Shown: positions 36,015 to 45,533 of the stretch, piece after piece
How positions within the stretch are numbered: the first letter of the stretch is position 1
Layout: each line of letters begins with the position of its first letter
Source: Lacibacter sp. H375
GTDB taxonomy: Bacteria; Bacteroidota; Bacteroidia; Chitinophagales; Chitinophagaceae
DNA: 64,000 nucleotides
Reading direction: 5' to 3'
NCBI RefSeq assembly: GCF_037892425.1
Contig: NZ_JBBKTT010000001.1
Span: 2,790,001 to 2,854,000 of the forward strand
The notes under the pieces: generated by a model
The model's input: the letters and a program-made list of their open reading frames with translations, nothing else
What the model was told of the DNA's origin: nothing
Databases searched by the model: none
Made by a program: the position numbers and the translations under genes

Positions 36015-36503
36015 TTAACCAAGCTTCTTCACAGCCAGTTGATCGGCACATTCTTTCAGCAGAGTAGAAATAGTCCTTTTGTAAACGGGATGCACTTTAC
36101 GGGGTGAAAGCTCAGCAAGTGGTATCAACACGAATCGTCTGTCCTGAATAGCAGGGTGGGGAAGGGTAACAATAGCCGAATGATAAATGAGATCATCATA
36201 AAACAAGATATCCAGATCGATAGTGCGTGGCCCATATTTTTCAGTACGGATACGCCCGAGTTCCTGCTCGATTTGCAACAGGGTTTTCATGAGTTCATCG
36301 GCAGATAGACTTGTTTGTAATACGATGACTTTGTTTAAGAAAGCTGCCTGTTTGGTTTGTCCCCATGCCGCTGTTTCGTAGATCGATGATTCTTTGCTGA
36401 TGCTGCCGCAGCGCTCCTGCATCAATCTGATCGCTTTTTGCAAGTATTGTTTTCGTTGCCCCTGGTTGCTGCCCAATAAAATGTAAACCTTGTGTAGCGA
36501 CAT
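36015..36503 (-). CDS. folK: HPPK, 2-amino-4-hydroxy-6-hydroxymethyldihydropteridine diphosphokinase
   Basis: 162 residues from ATG 36503. HPPK hallmarks: VYILLGSNQGQRKQYLQKA, SSIYETAAWGQTKQAAFLN, the catalytic PRTIDLDILFYDD with its magnesium-binding Asp pair, and LPHPAIQDRRFVLIPLAEL. Transfers pyrophosphate from ATP to the pterin in folate synthesis. Other folate genes are not nearby; it heads a folK-dNK-MFS run. Confidence 0.95.
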   Translation of the reverse strand: MSLHKVYILLGSNQGQRKQYLQKAIRLMQERCGSISKESSIYETAAWGQTKQAAFLNKVIVLQTSLSADELMKTLLQIEQELGRIRTEKYGPRTIDLDILFYDDLIYHSAIVTLPHPAIQDRRFVLIPLAELSPRKVHPVYKRTISTLLKECADQLAVKKLG

Positions 36504-36565
36504 GCTGTAAAAATAGGGATGAAAAAGTTTTTCGGGCAACAGCATAAACAAATAGCTTTGCGCCC

Positions 36566-37672
36566 ATGAGTCAACCTTACAGCCAGTGGAAAGCGATGCT
36601 GGCTATTTCCAGGGCAAGTTTCCGGGCTATTTTCCGCAGTCCATCGGCTGTGATCTTCAGTTTTGCTTTTCCGCTCATTTTTATATTGGTGTTTGGTTTT
36701 ATTGGTGGTGGAAGTCCAACCGTTCGTATCGGTTTTACAAAAGGCACAGATACTTCGCAGAACAATGCAGTCTATCAACAACTGTTGAAATACAAAACCA
36801 TTCGGGTGATGGAGAAAAACGAAGAAGAATTAAAAAGTGATCTGTCGAAAGGGCGCATTACTGCTATTCTCGATATGAAGCCAAACGGCACTGATACGTT
36901 CCCGTTATACAACATCAGTATTCAAACCTCCACTGCAAGTGTTGATCGTTTGGCGATTCTTCAATCAACCTTAAAAGATATTATTGTAGACCTTGATCGA
37001 AGAAAAGCGCCTAATGCACCAACTTATGCAAGCATTGATCTGCCCCCGCCAATGCCTGGACGCATTTATAAAACCATCGATTTTATTTTGCCCGGCCAAC
37101 TAGGTTTTTCATTGTTGAGTGCCGGTGTGTTCGGTGTAGCATTTTTGTTTTTCAATCTGCGTCAGCAATTGGTATTGAAACGTTTTTTTGCTACACCCAT
37201 TAAGCGTGGTTATATTTTATTTGGTGAAGGGATCAGCCGGGTTGCATTTCAATTGATCACTGCAATTGTGATTTTATTGATCGGGCGTTTTGTATTTGGT
37301 TTCACTTTAGTTCATGGTTGGGTAACATTTATTGAATTATTGTTGCTGAGTTTGGTTGGATTAATTGTGTTCATGGGCTTTGGTTTTATTGTAAGTGGGT
37401 TGGCAAAAAATGAAAGTACCATTCCTCCATTCGCCAACATGTTCACCTTGCCACAGTTTTTATTGGCAGGAACTTTTTTCTCAATCGATACATTTCCAAA
37501 ATGGCTGCAACCAATTTGTAAGGTTTTGCCTTTAACCCACTTGAATGATGCAATGCGCAACATTGCTTTTGAAGGAAGTCATTTGGTTGATTGCGGAAAG
37601 CAACTTGGCATACTTGGTTTGTGGGGAGTAGGATTGTATGCAATCGCAATTAAAGTTTTTAAATGGGAATAA
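36566..37672 (+). CDS. ABC-2 type transporter permease
   Basis: 368 residues. One N-terminal membrane helix (IFSFAFPLIFILVFGFIGG), a large extracytoplasmic domain (about 50-180), then five helices with the ABC-2 signature in FATPIKRGYILFGEGISRVAFQ and NESTIPPFANMFTLPQFLLAGTFFSIDTFP. Typical for ABC-2 drug or polysaccharide exporters. No ATP-binding subunit gene lies beside it, so its partner must be elsewhere. Divergent from folK. Confidence 0.9.
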   Translation: MSQPYSQWKAMLAISRASFRAIFRSPSAVIFSFAFPLIFILVFGFIGGGSPTVRIGFTKGTDTSQNNAVYQQLLKYKTIRVMEKNEEELKSDLSKGRITAILDMKPNGTDTFPLYNISIQTSTASVDRLAILQSTLKDIIVDLDRRKAPNAPTYASIDLPPPMPGRIYKTIDFILPGQLGFSLLSAGVFGVAFLFFNLRQQLVLKRFFATPIKRGYILFGEGISRVAFQLITAIVILLIGRFVFGFTLVHGWVTFIELLLLSLVGLIVFMGFGFIVSGLAKNESTIPPFANMFTLPQFLLAGTFFSIDTFPKWLQPICKVLPLTHLNDAMRNIAFEGSHLVDCGKQLGILGLWGVGLYAIAIKVFKWE

Positions 37673-37677
37673 AACAG

Positions 37678-37754
37678 GATGTCTGATTTGTGATGTCGGA
37701 TTTATGATAGGTTCAGTTACGATGAACTGTCAACTATTAACTATCAACTTTTCT
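37678..37754 (+). repeat. Heptamer array upstream of an SRPBCC gene
   Basis: Eleven unbroken 7-nt units (GATTTGT, GATGTCG, GATTTAT, then CTGTCAA, CTATTAA, CTATCAA), ending 1 base before the ATG at 37756. It starts 5 bases after the permease stop and fills the entire gap. Confidence 0.82.
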
Positions 37755-37755
37755 T

Positions 37756-38331
37756 ATGCGTTTAATAAAAATGTTTTTGTTTGTGCTGCTTGGATTGTTT
37801 GCTGTCATTACAATCATCGGGTTGTTTATTCCGTCGAGTGTAAAAATTTCACGTGGCATTATTGTAACTGCCGACAGCAGCAAAGTGTTCAAAGAATTAA
37901 GTGATGTAAAGAACTGGAACAAATGGTTGCCATGGATCACAGCCGATAGTGGAGCGATTGTTCAACTCTCAGCAGTTACTGATCAACCGGGTTCTTACTT
38001 CCGTTGGAAAGGTGTGAAAGTCAACAGTGCAGGAACTATGACCATTCAGTCAATCAAACAAAACGAAATTTTAGTATTGCATGAACTAAAGGATATGAAC
38101 AAAGCCGAAGGCGGTTTTCGCATCCGCAGCACAGGTGCAAACAATAAGGTAACCGAAGTGCTCTGGTATATGGAATACAAATTGAAATGGTATCCCTGGG
38201 AGCGCTTCTTTGGCATCTTTACCGACCAGATCATTGGCTCAGCTTTCGATAAAGGATTGGAACAATTCAAAAATTATATTGAACTCACTGATGAAAATAA
38301 TACATCAGCTTCCATCACCATGGGAAACTGA
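37756..38331 (+). CDS. Membrane-anchored SRPBCC protein
   Basis: 191 residues. N-terminal hydrophobic helix (KMFLFVLLGLFAVITIIGLF) as signal anchor, then an SRPBCC/polyketide-cyclase-like domain: SRGIIVTADSSKVFKELSDV, NWNKWLPWI and a C-terminal helix IIGSAFDKGLEQFKNYIEL. Binds a hydrophobic ligand in this fold; no activity known. Its 3' end overlaps that of anmK by 17 bases in opposite orientation. Confidence 0.85.
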   Translation: MRLIKMFLFVLLGLFAVITIIGLFIPSSVKISRGIIVTADSSKVFKELSDVKNWNKWLPWITADSGAIVQLSAVTDQPGSYFRWKGVKVNSAGTMTIQSIKQNEILVLHELKDMNKAEGGFRIRSTGANNKVTEVLWYMEYKLKWYPWERFFGIFTDQIIGSAFDKGLEQFKNYIELTDENNTSASITMGN

Positions 38332-39517
38332 TCTTCCCCATTGTTACAGATGGAATTCCTTTTAACTCATTGCTGAATTGCACATTGCCACCTGCAATAC
38401 ATTCGTTGGCGAGTATGGCAAACAACACCGCTTCTTTTGCATCAGGATTTATGCCCAGCTCACTTGTTAAATGAATAGGAACATTAGGTAGTAATCGTTT
38501 TATCTGCTCCATCAATAATGGATTGTGCATACCGCCACCACTTGCGTATAAATGAAAAGTATTATTCTGCGGCATTGTTTTGATGATAGCTTCAGCGATA
38601 GTTTGAGCCGAAAATGCATTCAATGTTGCCATTGTATCATACACGTTCAAATCAGTTGTGCCCGATTTTTCTTTTGCAGTTTGTAAATAATGCAGATTAA
38701 ACAATTCAGGTCCCGTTGTTTTAGGAAATGATTGTTGAAAGAACGAATGATCTTTTAATGCGTTTAGTAATGATGCATTGATCGTTCCTTTTTTTGCAAC
38801 TGCTGCATCTTCATCAAAATATTTACCCGGGAAATATTGCTGCATCAATGCATCCATTAATGTATTGCCCGTTCCGGTATCGGTACTGAAAATTTTATTA
38901 GCATCCATTGAACCGGGAAGAAAAGTAAAGTTGGCAATGCCACCCATGTTAAGCATAATGCGGTCTTCGCCTTTCTTCGAAAAAATAAAATAATCACCGT
39001 ACACAGCAAGTGGTGCACCTTCGCCACCGGCAGCAATATGCTTCTGACGAAAATCACTGATAGTAATGATGCCTGTTTCAACAGCCATATGATCGCCATC
39101 GCCTATTTGCAAAGTAGCATTGCTGAATTTTTCCTGTTGATGCAAAGCCTTTGGTGCATGATACACCGTTTGTCCATGGCTTGCAATCAAATCAACTTCT
39201 TCTTTGTTGATATTGTTCTTTTGCAGAAAAGAATTGATCATCGCTGCCTGCTGTTGTGCAACCCAGGGATTAAGTAAGCATAATTTTTCAAAGTCAACCT
39301 CTTTTTTAGAAAAGACAGATTTGATCTCTGCTTTAAAATCAGGATCATAAGCAATGGTCTCAAACGCAGTCAATTCAATTTTGGTATCATGCCCTTCGCC
39401 TGAAATTGTGCAATAGGCAATATCCAAACCGTCAACTGAGGTGCCGCTCATTAAGCCAATAATGCGGCGTTGCTTTTTCTGCGCAATGGCAGTTAATTGT
39501 TGCATATTCCTGTTCAT
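38315..39517 (-). CDS. anmK: Anhydro-N-acetylmuramic acid kinase
   Basis: 400 residues. ASKHA-fold kinase with GLMSGTSVDGLDIAYC at the N-terminus, VDLIASHGQTVYH, RLMLNMGGIANFTFLPG-type segment (MLNMGGIANFTFL), SFFQQSFPKTTGPELFN and YASGGGMHNPLLM. It converts anhMurNAc to MurNAc-6-phosphate in peptidoglycan recycling. Full length and intact. The DeoR-type regulator and SusC/D genes that follow on the other strand could relate to sugar uptake, but this is only a neighbourhood hint. Confidence 0.96.
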   Translation of the reverse strand: MNRNMQQLTAIAQKKQRRIIGLMSGTSVDGLDIAYCTISGEGHDTKIELTAFETIAYDPDFKAEIKSVFSKKEVDFEKLCLLNPWVAQQQAAMINSFLQKNNINKEEVDLIASHGQTVYHAPKALHQQEKFSNATLQIGDGDHMAVETGIITISDFRQKHIAAGGEGAPLAVYGDYFIFSKKGEDRIMLNMGGIANFTFLPGSMDANKIFSTDTGTGNTLMDALMQQYFPGKYFDEDAAVAKKGTINASLLNALKDHSFFQQSFPKTTGPELFNLHYLQTAKEKSGTTDLNVYDTMATLNAFSAQTIAEAIIKTMPQNNTFHLYASGGGMHNPLLMEQIKRLLPNVPIHLTSELGINPDAKEAVLFAILANECIAGGNVQFSNELKGIPSVTMGKISFPW

Positions 39518-39673
39518 GGAATAAATATAAGAAATGCCCGAATTTGCACCCGGTTTGATTTTTTATGCTGTTTTGTGCCGTTCATGTAGAAAGAGCTTGC
39601 ATTTTTTTGCGGGTTTTAAAAACTTTTGTACTTTTCCTTTCTCTTATTTCTAACGATTAACAGCCAAACCAAC

Positions 39674-40420
39674 ATGCTAAAGCAGGAAAGACAAGCTTTT
39701 ATTGTACACCAGGTGAACCTGCACAACCGTGTGTTGTCATCTGACCTTAGTACGCAGATCAGTGTATCAGAAGATACCATCCGCCGTGATCTGCAGGAAC
39801 TAGCTGACAAAGGCAAGATCATTAAAGTGCATGGCGGTGCGTTATCAAAATCATTCAGCAGCTCTATCAATTCCTCAAGTGTCTATAGTATTGATGCTAA
39901 AAAGACGATCGCTCAAAAAGCTGCATCACTTATTAAGGATGGGATGTTTGTGATGAGTACCGGTGGTACTACCATCATCGAAATGGCCAAAGCATTGCCG
40001 GAGAATTTGCGTGCAACATTTATAACGGGTAGCCTGCCCGCAGCATTGGAATACATTCATCACCCAAACATTGAAGTGATCTTTATTGGTGATAAATTAT
40101 CGAAGAGTTCACAGATCTCCATTGGTGCAGAAGCCATTCTTAAGATCAGGCAATTTAAAGTGGATCTGTGTTTTCTCGGCATCAATGCACTTGATCTTGA
40201 ACATGGTTTAACTGATAATGATTACGATGTAGTGCAAGTAAAGAAAGCCATGCGTGAATCAGCATCAAAAGTAGTTGCGTTATCCATCTCTGAAAAAATA
40301 AATACCGTTCAAAATATCCAGGTGTGCAAAGCAAATGAACTGGATATGTTAGTAACCGAATTATCACCTGACAGCAACATCTTCGACCCTTACAAAGAAG
40401 CCGGCATCAGCATTCTTTAA
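39674..40420 (+). CDS. DeoR/GlpR family regulator
   Basis: 248 residues from ATG 39674. N-terminal DeoR helix-turn-helix (ERQAFIVHQVNLHNRVLSS, VSEDTIRRDLQELADKGKII, VHGGALS) and a C-terminal sugar-phosphate sensor domain of the ribose-5-phosphate isomerase type (DGMFVMSTGGTTIIEMAKAL, VDLCFLGINALDLEHGLTDN). Expected to repress sugar genes until a sugar phosphate binds. It ends 36 bases before the SusC gene on the same strand, so it is the probable local regulator of that locus. Confidence 0.94.
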   Translation: MLKQERQAFIVHQVNLHNRVLSSDLSTQISVSEDTIRRDLQELADKGKIIKVHGGALSKSFSSSINSSSVYSIDAKKTIAQKAASLIKDGMFVMSTGGTTIIEMAKALPENLRATFITGSLPAALEYIHHPNIEVIFIGDKLSKSSQISIGAEAILKIRQFKVDLCFLGINALDLEHGLTDNDYDVVQVKKAMRESASKVVALSISEKINTVQNIQVCKANELDMLVTELSPDSNIFDPYKEAGISIL

Positions 40421-40456
40421 TGCTCCACATTGATTATTCAAACTAAAAACTGCAAA

Positions 40457-43400
40457 ATGAAACGAAACTTAAAAAAGCAAAAAAGCAGATGGGTTCAAGT
40501 GCCCTTATTTCTGCTCTTGTTAATGCTCTGTTCAATGGTACAGGCACAAGTAACAATTTCCGGTAAGGTAACCGCTTCGGGTAATGCAGCAGCATCCAAC
40601 GTCTCGGTAGTGGTGCGTAATACAAATTTTGGTACATCAACCGATGCAACCGGAGCGTATAGTTTTTCTGCTACTCTGAAACCGGGTAAGTATGTATTGG
40701 AGTTCTCAGGTGTTGGATATAAAACAGCAACAAAAAATATATCCATTGAAAGTGGCACAAACAGTTACACAAGCGATATTGAGTTAGAGGATGACGTATT
40801 AGGTCTTGATGAAGTTGTTGTAACAGGTACAGGTGTTGCCACTAAGAAAAAACAATTGGGTAATGCTATTGCAACAGTATCGGGCAGAGAGTTAACAAGA
40901 GGTGGCGCAACATCTATTGATATGGGTTTGCAGGGAAAAGTTGCAGGTGCACAGGTTACACAAAACAGTGGAAACCCTGCCGGTGGTATTACTGTTCGTT
41001 TACGTGGACCAAGTACCATTGTTGGTTCTTCTGATCCTTTATATATTGTTGATGGAGTCATTGTCAATAACGATTCCCGGCAGTTGATCGATCTTGGTGG
41101 TTATGCACAAAACAGGTTGGTTGATATTAACCCTGCTGATATCGATCGTATTGAAATTATTAAAGGTGCAGCTGCAGCAGCTATCTATGGTTCAAGAGCT
41201 AATAACGGTGTAGTACAGATATTTACAAAGAAAGGTCGTGAAGGCAAACCCCAATTCAGTTTCTCTACACAGTTGCGCAGCAGTTCACTCCGTAAAAAAA
41301 TGGAGTATAATCAGGTGCCATTCCGTTTTACAAATTTTGTAGCAAGCGATCTTACTACCGTTCCTGTACAGCGTTATGATTTCCAGGATAAAATTTTTCA
41401 AAATGCTATTGGCACAGAGAATGTGTTGTCAGTTTCGGGAGGCACTGTTAATACAAAATATTATGCGTCGGTTTCAAACCTTTATAACGAAGGCATTGTA
41501 CGCAATACCAATTTTATGCGGAATGGTTTTCGTTTAAACCTTCAGCAAAAGCTGAATAAAACAATGACGCTTAATTTCAATACTGCTTATACATACAGCA
41601 CCAGTAAGGAAATTCCCAATGGTGGTATCAATGAAGCATATGGTGCTTTGACCGGTTTTATTTTTGGCAATAACTATGTTAATCCGGATAAAGATCCTGC
41701 AACGGGTATTTATCCATCTGTAAATGCAACAGCTATTGTTGCACGTACAAACCCATTGGAAGCAATTGAGCGTTTCGATTTCCGCCAAAAGACAAGCCGT
41801 ATTGTATCAAGTGCACAGTTAACCATTAAGCCGGTTACAGGATTGAATATTGAGTTTACTTCAGGGATCGATAACTACACGCAAACAGCAACTGCCTATA
41901 TTCCTCCACGTAATACAACGCCTTCTTATAACGGTGGTTTTATACGTCGTGCAGATGCGACTGTTATGCAGTTGAATAATGATCTTACAGCTACCTATCA
42001 AAAAGAAATTGCAAATGAACTGCAGTCAACAACATCATTGGGTGGAACACTACAATACGATCGTACGTTGACTTTTTCTGCAAATGCAACACAGTTGGGT
42101 GCATTTGGTCAAACCATTAACAACGGAACCATTGCTGCTGGTGAGTTTAGAGGCGAGCGTGTAATTATGGGTGCTTTCCTGCAACAAACATTTGGATTTA
42201 AAAACAGATACTTTGTTACAGGCGCAGCACGTGTTGATGCATCGTCTGTGTATGGCATTGATAACCGTTGGCAGTTCTTCCCCAAAGTGAGCGGAACATA
42301 TATTGTATCAAATGAAAAATTCTGGACTGATGGTCTGGCAAAAGCAGTAAGCAGTTTAAAACTGCGTGCAGCATATGGACAGAGTGGTAACTTAACTGCC
42401 ATTGGTCAATACGACCGTTTTACAAATTTCTCACCAGTAGTTTATGGCGGGCAGGCTGGCTATATTGCCCCATCTACATTGGGTAATTTCACAGTGAAAC
42501 CAGAACGCCAAACGGAAGTTGAAGTTGGTTTCGACCTTGGCTTGTTAAATGATGCCATCAGTGTTGAATTCAGCTATTTCAATAAAGATGTAAAAGATCT
42601 TATTCTCAACCGCACACTTGCTCCAACAACTGGTTATAACAATCGCTTTGTAAACATTGGTACCATGACCAACAAAGGATTTGAATTCCTTGTTCGTGCA
42701 GTTATTCTTAATAAGAATAAGTTGCGCTGGGTATCAAGCTTGTCTTATCTCAATAATAAGAATGTAGTAAATGGTGTGGAAGGTAACGGCGTATTGCCGT
42801 TTGCCGGTGGCTTTGGACAGGTTGCCGCAGTGAATGGTTATCCGTTAGGTGCATATTACAGTACCTTCTTTGCACGAAATCCTGATGGAACTTTGCTGCG
42901 TGATTTGAATGGATTGCCACAACGTGAAAGAGGAATACAATTGGCTAATGGTAACTACACAGTTCAACGTGGTGCAAATGGTCAACCAACCGGTACATTG
43001 CTGAGTAAGGTAATTGGTCAGCCAAATCCTAAACATGTCATTTCTAAAATTGACGAACTCGATTTCGGCAAATTTAATTTCCGTATGCAGTGGGATGCAA
43101 TGTTGGGTTATGATGTATTCAACTTTACCAAGCGTGTAGGTGATCGTGATTTTTATGGCGGATTGAAAGGATACGAACCTGAGTTGCGTGGAGAAGTACC
43201 TAAAGGTACAAGCGCTGCTCTCTTCAGCATTTTTGAAAACTGGATCGAAGATGGATCGTTTGTAAAGCTTCGTGAAGTATCAGTAGCTTATAATATGAAG
43301 CCGAAGTTTTTAAAAGGCAACAGTATGCGTTTGAGTGTAATTGGACGTAACCTGCTTTCATTTGATAAATACAGCGGATGGGATCCGGAAGTAAATGCTG

Positions 43401-43489
43401 CAGGACAGGATAATGCGGTGCGTGGTTTCGATTTTGTGGAAGTACCGATCCCAAGAATGATCATGTTTGCAGTAAACATTAATTTCTAA
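40457..43489 (+). CDS. SusC/RagA TonB-linked outer-membrane protein
   Basis: 1010 residues from ATG 40457. Signal peptide ends near SMVQAQ. A carboxypeptidase-D-like domain (about 30-110) precedes the TonB box and plug: LDEVVVTGTGVATKKKQLGN, LRGPSTIVGSSDPLYIVDGV, ADIDRIEIIKGAAAAAIYGS. The barrel follows, ending IPRMIMFAVNINF with a terminal Phe. With SusD it imports an oligosaccharide or peptide across the outer membrane; ligand unknown. No glycosidase genes adjoin, so this is not a complete polysaccharide-utilisation locus. Confidence 0.95.
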   Translation: MKRNLKKQKSRWVQVPLFLLLLMLCSMVQAQVTISGKVTASGNAAASNVSVVVRNTNFGTSTDATGAYSFSATLKPGKYVLEFSGVGYKTATKNISIESGTNSYTSDIELEDDVLGLDEVVVTGTGVATKKKQLGNAIATVSGRELTRGGATSIDMGLQGKVAGAQVTQNSGNPAGGITVRLRGPSTIVGSSDPLYIVDGVIVNNDSRQLIDLGGYAQNRLVDINPADIDRIEIIKGAAAAAIYGSRANNGVVQIFTKKGREGKPQFSFSTQLRSSSLRKKMEYNQVPFRFTNFVASDLTTVPVQRYDFQDKIFQNAIGTENVLSVSGGTVNTKYYASVSNLYNEGIVRNTNFMRNGFRLNLQQKLNKTMTLNFNTAYTYSTSKEIPNGGINEAYGALTGFIFGNNYVNPDKDPATGIYPSVNATAIVARTNPLEAIERFDFRQKTSRIVSSAQLTIKPVTGLNIEFTSGIDNYTQTATAYIPPRNTTPSYNGGFIRRADATVMQLNNDLTATYQKEIANELQSTTSLGGTLQYDRTLTFSANATQLGAFGQTINNGTIAAGEFRGERVIMGAFLQQTFGFKNRYFVTGAARVDASSVYGIDNRWQFFPKVSGTYIVSNEKFWTDGLAKAVSSLKLRAAYGQSGNLTAIGQYDRFTNFSPVVYGGQAGYIAPSTLGNFTVKPERQTEVEVGFDLGLLNDAISVEFSYFNKDVKDLILNRTLAPTTGYNNRFVNIGTMTNKGFEFLVRAVILNKNKLRWVSSLSYLNNKNVVNGVEGNGVLPFAGGFGQVAAVNGYPLGAYYSTFFARNPDGTLLRDLNGLPQRERGIQLANGNYTVQRGANGQPTGTLLSKVIGQPNPKHVISKIDELDFGKFNFRMQWDAMLGYDVFNFTKRVGDRDFYGGLKGYEPELRGEVPKGTSAALFSIFENWIEDGSFVKLREVSVAYNMKPKFLKGNSMRLSVIGRNLLSFDKYSGWDPEVNAAGQDNAVRGFDFVEVPIPRMIMFAVNINF

Positions 43490-43508
43490 TTGAAAAAAAT
43501 TTAATGAT

Positions 43509-44834
43509 ATGAAAAAGATATTCGTCTGTTCTGTATCCCTCATTGCATTTGCATTCAGCAGTTGCAAGATGGATATTGTAAATCCGAATGGTCCTACTGA
43601 TGCGCAGGTTGTCTCTACACGTGAGGGATTGATCACTTACAGTATTGGTATGAAACAAAACTATGCTGCTTCTGCTTTTGAATCGCTGGCAATAACAACC
43701 GGTGGCACAACACGTGAAGTAAAAGGTATAGCCACATTTACGAACGTACTTGAAATTGAAGCAGGCGGTTCTGCATTGCCAACATTTAATGGAAATGTAT
43801 TGGGTGTTTGGTTGCGTATGAATCGTGTAATGGGTATGGCGGATGATATTATTGAAAATGCGCCAACTGTTCTTGCAACAGATAACGCCATGCGTTCAGG
43901 TGTGGTAGCACATGCACATTTATTTAAAGCCATGGCGATTGGGGGATTGGCAACAGCGTTTGAACAAGTACCTGTTGCAACCAATAAAGCAGGTGGCGTA
44001 ACATTTGTTACCCGTCAGAATGGTTTATTAAAAGCAATTGAGTTGCTCGAACAGGCTGCAGCATTAATTGCTGCAACTGCACCATCAGCCGAATTTAATA
44101 CAAGAGTAGCGGGTGCAAATTTTAACCTGTTGAATTGTATCAATGCATACCTGGCAAGATATAACCTGATGGCAGGCCGTCATGCACAGGCAATTGCTGC
44201 TGCTAATCTTGTTCCATTAAATTCAGCTTCACAGTTTGCATATGATGGTGCACAAACTGTAAACCCTATTTTTAATCAATTACGTGTGGTAAACAGTTTT
44301 TCTCCACGTGATAATTTTGGTCTACCGGCAGGTATGTTCGATCCTGCTGATGGGCGCATTGCTTTTTATTTCCAGGGAGCACAAGTAACTAGCGGTCCTG
44401 ATGTGTTGCGCACTATTCGTGGTTTTGCACAAACAAACAGCAGCCCTATTCCCGTTTATTTACCCGATGAAATGCGTTTGATCAAAGCTGAAGCTATTCT
44501 GCGTTCCGGCGGTACAGTAGCAGACGCAATTACAGAGATCAATGCCGTGCGTCAACAATCAACCGGTGATGTTTTTGGCGTGCATGCTAACCTACCGGCA
44601 TATTCAGGTTCAACTACAGTAAATGATCTGCTAATCGAAGTTTACCGGCAGCGTTGTGCTGAGTTGTATTTAAGCGGACTGCGCTTAGAAGACAGTCGTC
44701 GCTTTGGCCGTACAGCTCCTCCTGCAAATGTAAATCCCGTTCCTGTAACATTTGAACGCAACAGGAATTTCTATCCTTATCCTGACCAGGAACGATTAAA
44801 TAATCCAAATACACCCGCCGATCCGGCGATATAA
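43509..44834 (+). CDS. RagB/SusD family surface lipoprotein
   Basis: 441 residues, 19 bases after SusC. Lipobox leader SLIAFAFSSCKMD (Cys about residue 19). SusD-type alpha-helical TPR-like fold is implied by HAHLFKAMAIGGLATAFEQVP, LLNCINAYLARYNLMAGR and the C-terminal LIEVYRQRCAELYLSGLRLEDSRRF-type segment (ELYLSGLRLEDSRRFG). It caps the SusC barrel and captures ligand on the cell surface. The operon ends at the terminator at 44869. Confidence 0.94.
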   Translation: MKKIFVCSVSLIAFAFSSCKMDIVNPNGPTDAQVVSTREGLITYSIGMKQNYAASAFESLAITTGGTTREVKGIATFTNVLEIEAGGSALPTFNGNVLGVWLRMNRVMGMADDIIENAPTVLATDNAMRSGVVAHAHLFKAMAIGGLATAFEQVPVATNKAGGVTFVTRQNGLLKAIELLEQAAALIAATAPSAEFNTRVAGANFNLLNCINAYLARYNLMAGRHAQAIAAANLVPLNSASQFAYDGAQTVNPIFNQLRVVNSFSPRDNFGLPAGMFDPADGRIAFYFQGAQVTSGPDVLRTIRGFAQTNSSPIPVYLPDEMRLIKAEAILRSGGTVADAITEINAVRQQSTGDVFGVHANLPAYSGSTTVNDLLIEVYRQRCAELYLSGLRLEDSRRFGRTAPPANVNPVPVTFERNRNFYPYPDQERLNNPNTPADPAI

Positions 44835-44868
44835 ATATTTTATCAGTAGTTATGTTTTAAGTGTAACA

Positions 44869-44896
44869 GCCCCGTTTTCTAACGGGGCTTCTTTTT
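44869..44896 (+). terminator. Intrinsic terminator of the SusC/SusD operon
   Basis: GCCCCGTT/AACGGGGC, perfect 8-bp arms (44869-44876, 44881-44888) around TTCT, then TTCTTTTT. Confidence 0.93.
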
Positions 44897-44934
44897 GTAA
44901 AAAATTTTTAACAGAGGAGCAACGAATGGTGAAA

Positions 44935-44942
44935 TAGCTTTG
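44935..44942 (+). promoter_or_regulatory. -7 promoter element of the ECF sigma operon
   Basis: TAGCTTTG, perfect TAnnTTTG, 21 bases before the ATG at 44964. No well-spaced TTG was found upstream, so this may be a weak or regulated promoter. Confidence 0.5.
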
Positions 44943-44963
44943 TCAACCCTTTACAAAACCTGA

Positions 44964-45533
44964 ATGATCGATCAGCGGCAACTAATAAAAGACTGTTTGC
45001 GTGGCAATGCCATGGCTCAAAAGCAACTCTATGATGCTTTTGCTGAAACCATGCTTGGTATTTGTTACCGTTATACCAAATCCCTGGCCGATGCGGAAGA
45101 TGTATTGCAGGAAGGTTTTGTAAAAGTGTTTCGTAACCTTCATACTTACCGAAGTGAAGGAGAATTGGGAGGCTGGATACGCACCATTATGGTGAACACT
45201 GCTTTGAACTATTTAAAAAAGAAAAAGGAATACCAATACGATATGTCGTTCCTGAGTGAGCCGTTACATCCTGTAAGTAATGATAACCCTGAAGTGTTAC
45301 TACGAACCAAACAACTGGCTGAATTGATAAGACAACTCCCCACCGGTTATCAAACGATCTTTAACCTGCATGCAGTGGAAGGCTTCACACATGTAGAGAT
45401 CGGAAAGATGCTCGGCATCAGCGAAGGCACCAGCCGCAGCCAGTATATGCGAGCAAGAAACCTGTTGATCACCTGGATTGAAAAATATAATTCCGAACCC
45501 CAAAAGCAAGTGTATGGCGGATCATCAATTTGA
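44964..45533 (+). CDS. ECF RNA polymerase sigma factor
   Basis: 189 residues. Region 2: LYDAFAETMLGICYRYTKSL, ADAEDVLQEGFVKVFRNL and GELGGWIRTIMVNTALNYLKK. Region 4: LPTGYQTIFNLHAVEGFTHVEIGKM... read as HVEIGKMLGISEGTSRSQY. A standard group IV sigma factor of the Bacteroidota type. The next gene begins 20 bases before its stop and has an anti-sigma-like layout, so the pair likely senses an envelope signal. The two later genes share the operon. Confidence 0.94.
   Translation: MIDQRQLIKDCLRGNAMAQKQLYDAFAETMLGICYRYTKSLADAEDVLQEGFVKVFRNLHTYRSEGELGGWIRTIMVNTALNYLKKKKEYQYDMSFLSEPLHPVSNDNPEVLLRTKQLAELIRQLPTGYQTIFNLHAVEGFTHVEIGKMLGISEGTSRSQYMRARNLLITWIEKYNSEPQKQVYGGSSI

Noticed and set aside
36566-37672. 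Complete ABC transporter
   Set aside because: Only the permease is present; no ATP-binding gene adjoins.
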